NCBI GenBank assembly: GCA_015501055.1
Contig: JADNYV010000099.1
Coordinates: forward strand, 62,001-126,000
Reading direction: 5' to 3'
Length of the DNA stretch: 64,000 nucleotides
Origin: Mucidula mucida
Lineage: Eukaryota; Basidiomycota; Agaricomycetes; Agaricales; Physalacriaceae
Shown here piece by piece: positions 59,391 through 64,000 of the stretch (the first letter of the stretch is position 1; each line of letters starts with the position of its first letter). The position numbers were made by a program, and so were the translations under genes. The notes under the pieces are model-generated. The model was not told where the DNA came from, ran no database searches, and saw only the letters and a list, made by a program, of their open reading frames with translations.

Positions 59391-59960
59391 TTTTATTTTA
59401 TTTGCTAGATCCGGGTATGTGGCGTGGCGCACAGGCATAAATGACGAAAGTGTATCCCGTAGAACTGTACTGTACATTGTAGTAGCTTACATGAGATGTT
59501 TCGATAGTCCCTACTCAATCACGATGTTGTATACGAGAATGAGAGTGAGAAACGGGTGTCGGAGTCAAGCTAGTCCAGAGAAAGACAGCATGCCAATGGT
59601 AGCGTGTAGCCAACTAGCCATACGAAATAGGCAGTGATGTGGGGAGATGGGATGTTGTCCTAGATGCCATTGCTCTATAATCCTCCTCCTTTTCAGTGTT
59701 TCTCACCATCCATTCGAGTCGTAGCTATTGTGGACACTAACCTCACGGCGAACCAGTCCATACCGAGTCTTCCTGTACTGTTGATTTTACCCTTTCTGGC
59801 AGTCTTCATATAGGACAGATATTGGTATCAACATTTCCAGTAGACTACTCGTATGAAGCCTGACGTCGAATTGTGGAGGCGTCAAGTACTATTCGTTGTA
59901 TCATTATCGTTAACACCCTTCCATTCAAGGTATATGCCATGTCTGTTGGTCCCTCGATGC
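59391..59960. other. Intergenic region between convergent genes
   Basis: 3' flanks of the trehalose subunit and permease genes. Nothing else recognised. Confidence 0.6.
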
Positions 59961-62575
59961 CTAATCAGCACTTTCCAGATCCTCCTTGTCCAGTTTTGAT
60001 TTCTGGTCGCGATCAGCGCTGTTTATTTCTGGGACAGCTACGCCAGCCGTATAAGCCGGAGGTGGAAGGTTCGACTGTGGTCCACGGTAGTGCCTATGAC
60101 CGTCAATGATGTACCATGCACTACACACAATTTTTGTGAGTAAAAATTGATGCGCCACAAAAGGCAGACCACATACAAAGCGAGGACCATCACACCGACG
60201 GTGATGACAGAAGCATAATTCATATTCTCCTTCGTCACGGGGAGGACGGTGGGGAAGGAGAAAATGACAACGACGAAGAGCGTCCAGAAGATACATATCC
60301 AGTTGACGACGGCGCCGAGGAGCCCATCGCCCATGTAGAATGGACCGGGTTTGAACATCACCTCCGGGTGGTTCTGGAGTACGCGCCGCAGGAAGATGGG
60401 GATGATGTAGGAGAGATCCAGGGCCATGGCGCAGAGGGAGAACATGGCGTTGGCGGCGATGGGGCTCGCGAGGTCGAGGAGGCCGGGGAGGAAGGAGACG
60501 AGCGTCGTGAGCGCGATAGCGCGTAAGGGCGTGTTCGTCCATTCCGAGTTGTGTCCAAAGTAGCCTGCGTCGGGGAGACCTGGTGAAGACAAATGGTTCA
60601 CAGATTGTTATGACGAGGGTAGTAAAAGGATTACCATGGTCCCGGCTGAAAGCGTAAATTGTTCGCGAGGCCGCTTGGAGGGCAGTTTGCACGACGAAGA
60701 AAGCCGTGAGGCAGACGAATACCTGAGCAAGTGGTGAGATCAATGAAGCTGGAGGCGTAGTGTGACCTTACCCAAAGGATCAGGGCACCCGTCTTGCCCA
60801 TTCGAAGGTACATGATCTACAACACATATAAGGTGTGATTCTGTTAAGAAGTCTTAATCTTTATCGCACCTCAAGGACAGCATTGCCTGACGCGCCAGGA
60901 AGGTTCTCACTGAAATAGTAACGTAAGGTCGAGCACGATACGAAAGAGTTCTAGAGGACTCACAGAGGTCCGGAGCAGAGAACAAGCACAATATTGAAGA
61001 GCCAACCAATCAAACCCGTGCCGATAACTGATAAGTGAGTCGTTTGAAAAGGTCATGTGCTGTAAAAGGACGCGGCACGAACCTGCAATGAAGATAGCGG
61101 ATGGTGCTGTATGGGTTAATGCCTTGAGCCAATGTTCTTGTGTCGATAGCAAAGTGGCACATACCCGCGTAGGCTGCGCGCCGTACCTCCTCCCTATTGA
61201 ATTCATCAGTCCGACAGCACGGTGATAAAGGATGTGATGAAGCCTCACGATATGTGTGCGGTGGCATCATAGTCCTAACAAAGATGAGATCAGTATTCCA
61301 TCACCGCAAATGCGAAGCGGAGTCCCACCGTCATCTATGGTAGATAGTTAGGTCATGTACCTCAATTCAATGATGACAAGGGAACATACAGTCCATTGAA
61401 CACTGAGTAAACCGAATAGGAATGCAAGTCCCGTGTTCCAACCTCCAGTTTGATTGACGACCCCGGCAGAGCCAAAGACGTAGTTCGCAGGGTGCATGTT
61501 CTCTCTGCCAGTGGTAGCTAACAGCACGATGATAATGACTAGTACATGTGATTAGAGCCGACGCGGTTTCAGGCAGGGATCAGACGTACTGAATGTCGCG
61601 CCAAGATTGATGAACACGAAGGATTTTGAAAAGCTCGCGAGATAACGCGTCGCTAGCATGTTCTGTGGAGGATAAGCATCTTGCGCAGAGGACCAGAAAT
61701 TTTCCGCACCAAGAGGCCATGGACGACAAGGAGACCGGCGAACAGCCCCACTACTTTTCCCTAGTGGAAACGAGATAAGACGAAGAGAGGCGGAATAGAG
61801 TTGGAGCGTACTTGAGTGATTTCATAGTCTCCGTCCTGGGCGTTCCGTCAGCATGGGGTTGCGGGAGAAGCTGTCAGATAAAGAAAAGACGCACTCTGCC
61901 TACTACGACTGCGGCCCATATCATGTTGGACAGACCGAACTCCGTTGACGAGATACCGGCGATTTGACCGAGAATGTTGAGCCATCCGACGAGCCAGCCG
62001 ACCTGTGAGGGAACGCGTGAGTCCAGAAGTAGCCGCCAAGAGAATGAAAATTGTGGGTACTCTTGCGCGGTATTTCTTGGGAGTTAGGTAGGCAGATGCG
62101 CTATATCTGTGGTGATATTAGCGGTGAAGGAATGACGAGTTGCAGTGAGGGCTTACAATCCACCACAAGTGGGAAAAGCGCTGACGATCTCAGCTATGCT
62201 GGAGCCCAACGTAAAGCACATGCATGCTCCAAGGATCCAACACCAGACGACCGATGATGGACCTCCCGTCAAGAGCGGAGTGTTGAAGGTCGTCGAAATA
62301 CTCGAGCAGAGACCCTAGTACAAAAGTTATGAGTGACATTGGAATTCCAAGCGATCCGTCCTATTCACCATGATACTAAATGCAAAACTGATCTACGAAA
62401 AAACATGAGTTTGGTGTCTACTGTGACGAGGGAGCCATACCGTAGCGAGATTAGAGAACTCGCGCTTGAATGAGGGAACATATCCAAGCGCAACGAGCTC
62501 TCTGTCGTCCTCGTTCACAACCGTTTCCGAAACGCTAGTCATGGTGTCGCGCGATCTGCGAGAGGGACCAGGCAT
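59961..62575 (-). CDS. Amino acid/choline permease of the APC superfamily (HNM1/GABA-permease type)
   Basis: Twelve-helix plasma-membrane transporter. ATG 62573-62575 opens MPGPSRRSRDTMTSVSE, then the family signature LVALGYVPSFKREFSNLATV. Many short introns follow. Assembled exons include SSVVWCWILGACMCFTLGSS, IAEIVSAFPTCGGL, VGWLVGWLNILGQIAGISS, LSVQWTMTDYDATAH, VCLTAFFVVQTALQAASRTI, YAFSRDHGLPD and AMFSLCAMALDLSYIIPIFL. The hydrophilic tail ends KSKLDKEDLESAD at TAG 59961-59963. The YDATAH..EE and FSRDHG.PD blocks are typical of the choline/GABA/amino acid permease subgroup. The substrate cannot be fixed from sequence. Exons checked read without frame errors. An inner ATG at 62542 (MTSVSETV) is a possible alternative start. 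Confidence 0.88.
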
Positions 62576-63124
62576 GATGCGTATTTAAAGCTAACAGCCT
62601 TCTGTCGGCACCTGTATTGGAGCGCCTCCTTCTGGAGATAGGCAGGAGATCTATCAGAGAAGGAAGCAGACAGCGATAGTCTGCAAAACTCGTGCCACCA
62701 TCAACAAAGGGACCGCATGGAAACATTCGGCTGTGCCTATCCATCGGATCTAATCTTATCTAGACGACAAAAAGGCATGCCGGGAGAGGTCTACCAGTCC
62801 TTTGCACCTTGCATACGCTAGTGTAGTCAATATGTGTGAGTATGTGGGTGTAGGAGCCAAGGGTGCTGATTCCGGTGGTACCGATATTAGGTATTTGTTT
62901 ATCACGAGGACCTACAAACAAAATTAAACCAATATGGATCTTCAAGCGCAGCCAGTGTCCGACAGGGGCGACGATTAGGCAAAGTCGCGACTTGTCCTCG
63001 TCCTTCACAGCGATCACTTCTGGGCGCCTACCGTGGTAAGTTTGCTTGACACGTGTTCTTCACAGCTTGTCTCTTACGTTCGTGATCTTTCAGGACTTTG
63101 CTTCATTTCTTCTTGTATACGACC
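62576..63124. other. Divergent intergenic region
   Basis: Carries promoters for the permease (minus) and the proline-rich gene (plus). A TTTAAATA at about 62581-62589 lies too close to the first permease ATG for a normal TATA box, but would suit initiation at the inner ATG. Confidence 0.4.
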
Positions 63125-64000
63125 ATGTACTACCACCAGCCTTTTATATCTCCTCCCCCTCCAGTTCCTATCATATTTGCACCACAGCCAGAAGGTTGGA
63201 TAGCTGTAAACCCATATCCGGTTCATCCACCACACATTGTACCATGTCCAAGACCACCCCCGATAGTCCAATCACCCATCCCAGAGGACGATACGCCCTG
63301 CGCACATTACTGGAAAAACCGTCTGGCTCCCCTAACAGGGCGCATGTCCTCGCGCAATCTTCTTGCTACTATCGCGGTCCCAGAGATCCCATATCCATCA
63401 CCTGTTTCTCCCACCGCGAAAGACAACCCCTCAAGACGAAGAACGCGAGCTATACAGGCTAAAGTCGCGCGCGCAAAAGCTCTCGAATCGTTGTCCTCAT
63501 CCGACGCGTCATCAGCTGTGTCGGATAGTCTTACTGCACTTAATGTAGTTGAGAAACCCGATTTACCTGTGCGTGGTACGCTGCAACACTTCGAGTTTTC
63601 TTTCTAACTACAGTTAAAGATATTTGAAAAAACCCTTGATAAATATGTACGAATTCACTGCTTCCGAACTCCAGTTCCTGACTCGACGATCCAGGCATCC
63701 ATTTTCGTTCCTCAATACTTACAAGATATCCAAAAACAAACTCATTTCTTCGAACCTCTTCCTCCTTTATCTCTTTTCCCTTCTTCGAATTACCCCTGCG
63801 ATCTATTTCCTCAATCTCTTTTAGACCAGCTTAAAGCCATGCACGAACCCAATCTTCTTCTCGTTGCACCACCAGAAGAAATGCCCGCGAACCCTCTTCG
63901 CCCTGAAAATTATGTTGATCGTTGGAATACCCTATTGTCTTGGGAGCTTGATCAGGTCGCGTCCGATAAGAAAGAGGTGGTGCTCTGGAAGATGACGTCA
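63125..64000 (+). CDS. Proline-rich protein, 5' part only (gene continues past the window)
   Basis: ATG 63125 starts MYYHQPFISPPPPVPIIFAP. Exon 1 is exactly 148 codons to DLP at 63568. An intron with donor GTGCGT and acceptor CTACAG (63569-63613) joins in frame to LKIFEKTLDKYVRIHCF. Exon 2 is open to the window end and contains LLVAPPEEMPANPLRPENYV, then DRWNTLLSWELDQVASDKKE and VVLWKM. The last block resembles the region just before the helicase core in fungal MOV10/SDE3-like superfamily 1 RNA helicases, but no helicase motif lies inside the window, so this is only a suggestion. Confidence 0.6.

Noticed and set aside
1..64000. CRISPR array, prokaryotic operon or intact transposon
   Set aside because: No regularly spaced repeats, no transposase, reverse transcriptase or long terminal repeats seen. 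All coding evidence is eukaryotic with introns.

Overview
The window is nuclear DNA of a basidiomycete fungus, most likely a mushroom-forming agaricomycete. The evidence is dense genes on both strands, very short GT-AG introns (about 37-60 nt) in almost every gene, long Ser/Pro/Gln-rich eukaryotic proteins, tRNA-Ala genes with a G3:U70 pair, and typical agaricomycete families: a TPR-CHAT gene, F-box/LRR-like proteins, a DUF6533-like membrane protein and an HMG-box regulator.

Layout. 1-6 kb: a vitamin B6 synthase (PDX1/SNZ) diverging from a secreted S28 serine peptidase, then a zinc-finger/LysM protein. 6.2-11.6 kb: an inverted duplication of a coiled-coil gene, each copy with a tRNA-Ala(AGC) on its outer side; the second copy is truncated and frame-broken. 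11.6-17 kb: gene-poor DNA with one small gene, a diverged repeat pair and a third tRNA-Ala copy carrying an anticodon-stem mismatch. 17-23.5 kb: a decayed TPR-CHAT gene cut off before its catalytic half, colliding tail to tail with an F-box gene. Next to this is a duplicated two-gene unit in which each half kept a different gene. 25-30 kb: a C2H2 zinc-finger protein, a kinase-like fragment and a membrane protein. 30.4-37.5 kb: peroxisomal Lon protease (ends in SRL) and a DEF1-like factor. 38.8-46.4 kb: an HMG-box protein, an F-box-like protein and a large coiled-coil protein of Cut12 type. 46.9-64 kb: a degenerate secreted-domain gene, an MRH4-like mitochondrial helicase, malate dehydrogenase, a small Cys/His protein, a TPS3/TSL1-like trehalose synthase subunit, an APC amino acid/choline permease and the start of a further gene.

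How the genes relate. Most are unlinked housekeeping genes, not an operon-like system: central metabolism (PDX1, malate dehydrogenase, trehalose synthase complex), organelle quality control (Lon, MRH4) and regulation (DEF1, HMG, C2H2, F-box). The accessory part is 6-30 kb, where duplication, truncation and fragment genes concentrate.

Quality caution. Several conserved genes, above all Lon, can be read only if one base is restored at many short homopolymers. In Lon, which has most of them, all the shifts are losses. PDX1, malate dehydrogenase, the trehalose gene and the permease read cleanly. Frameshift-based pseudogene calls should be weighed against this.
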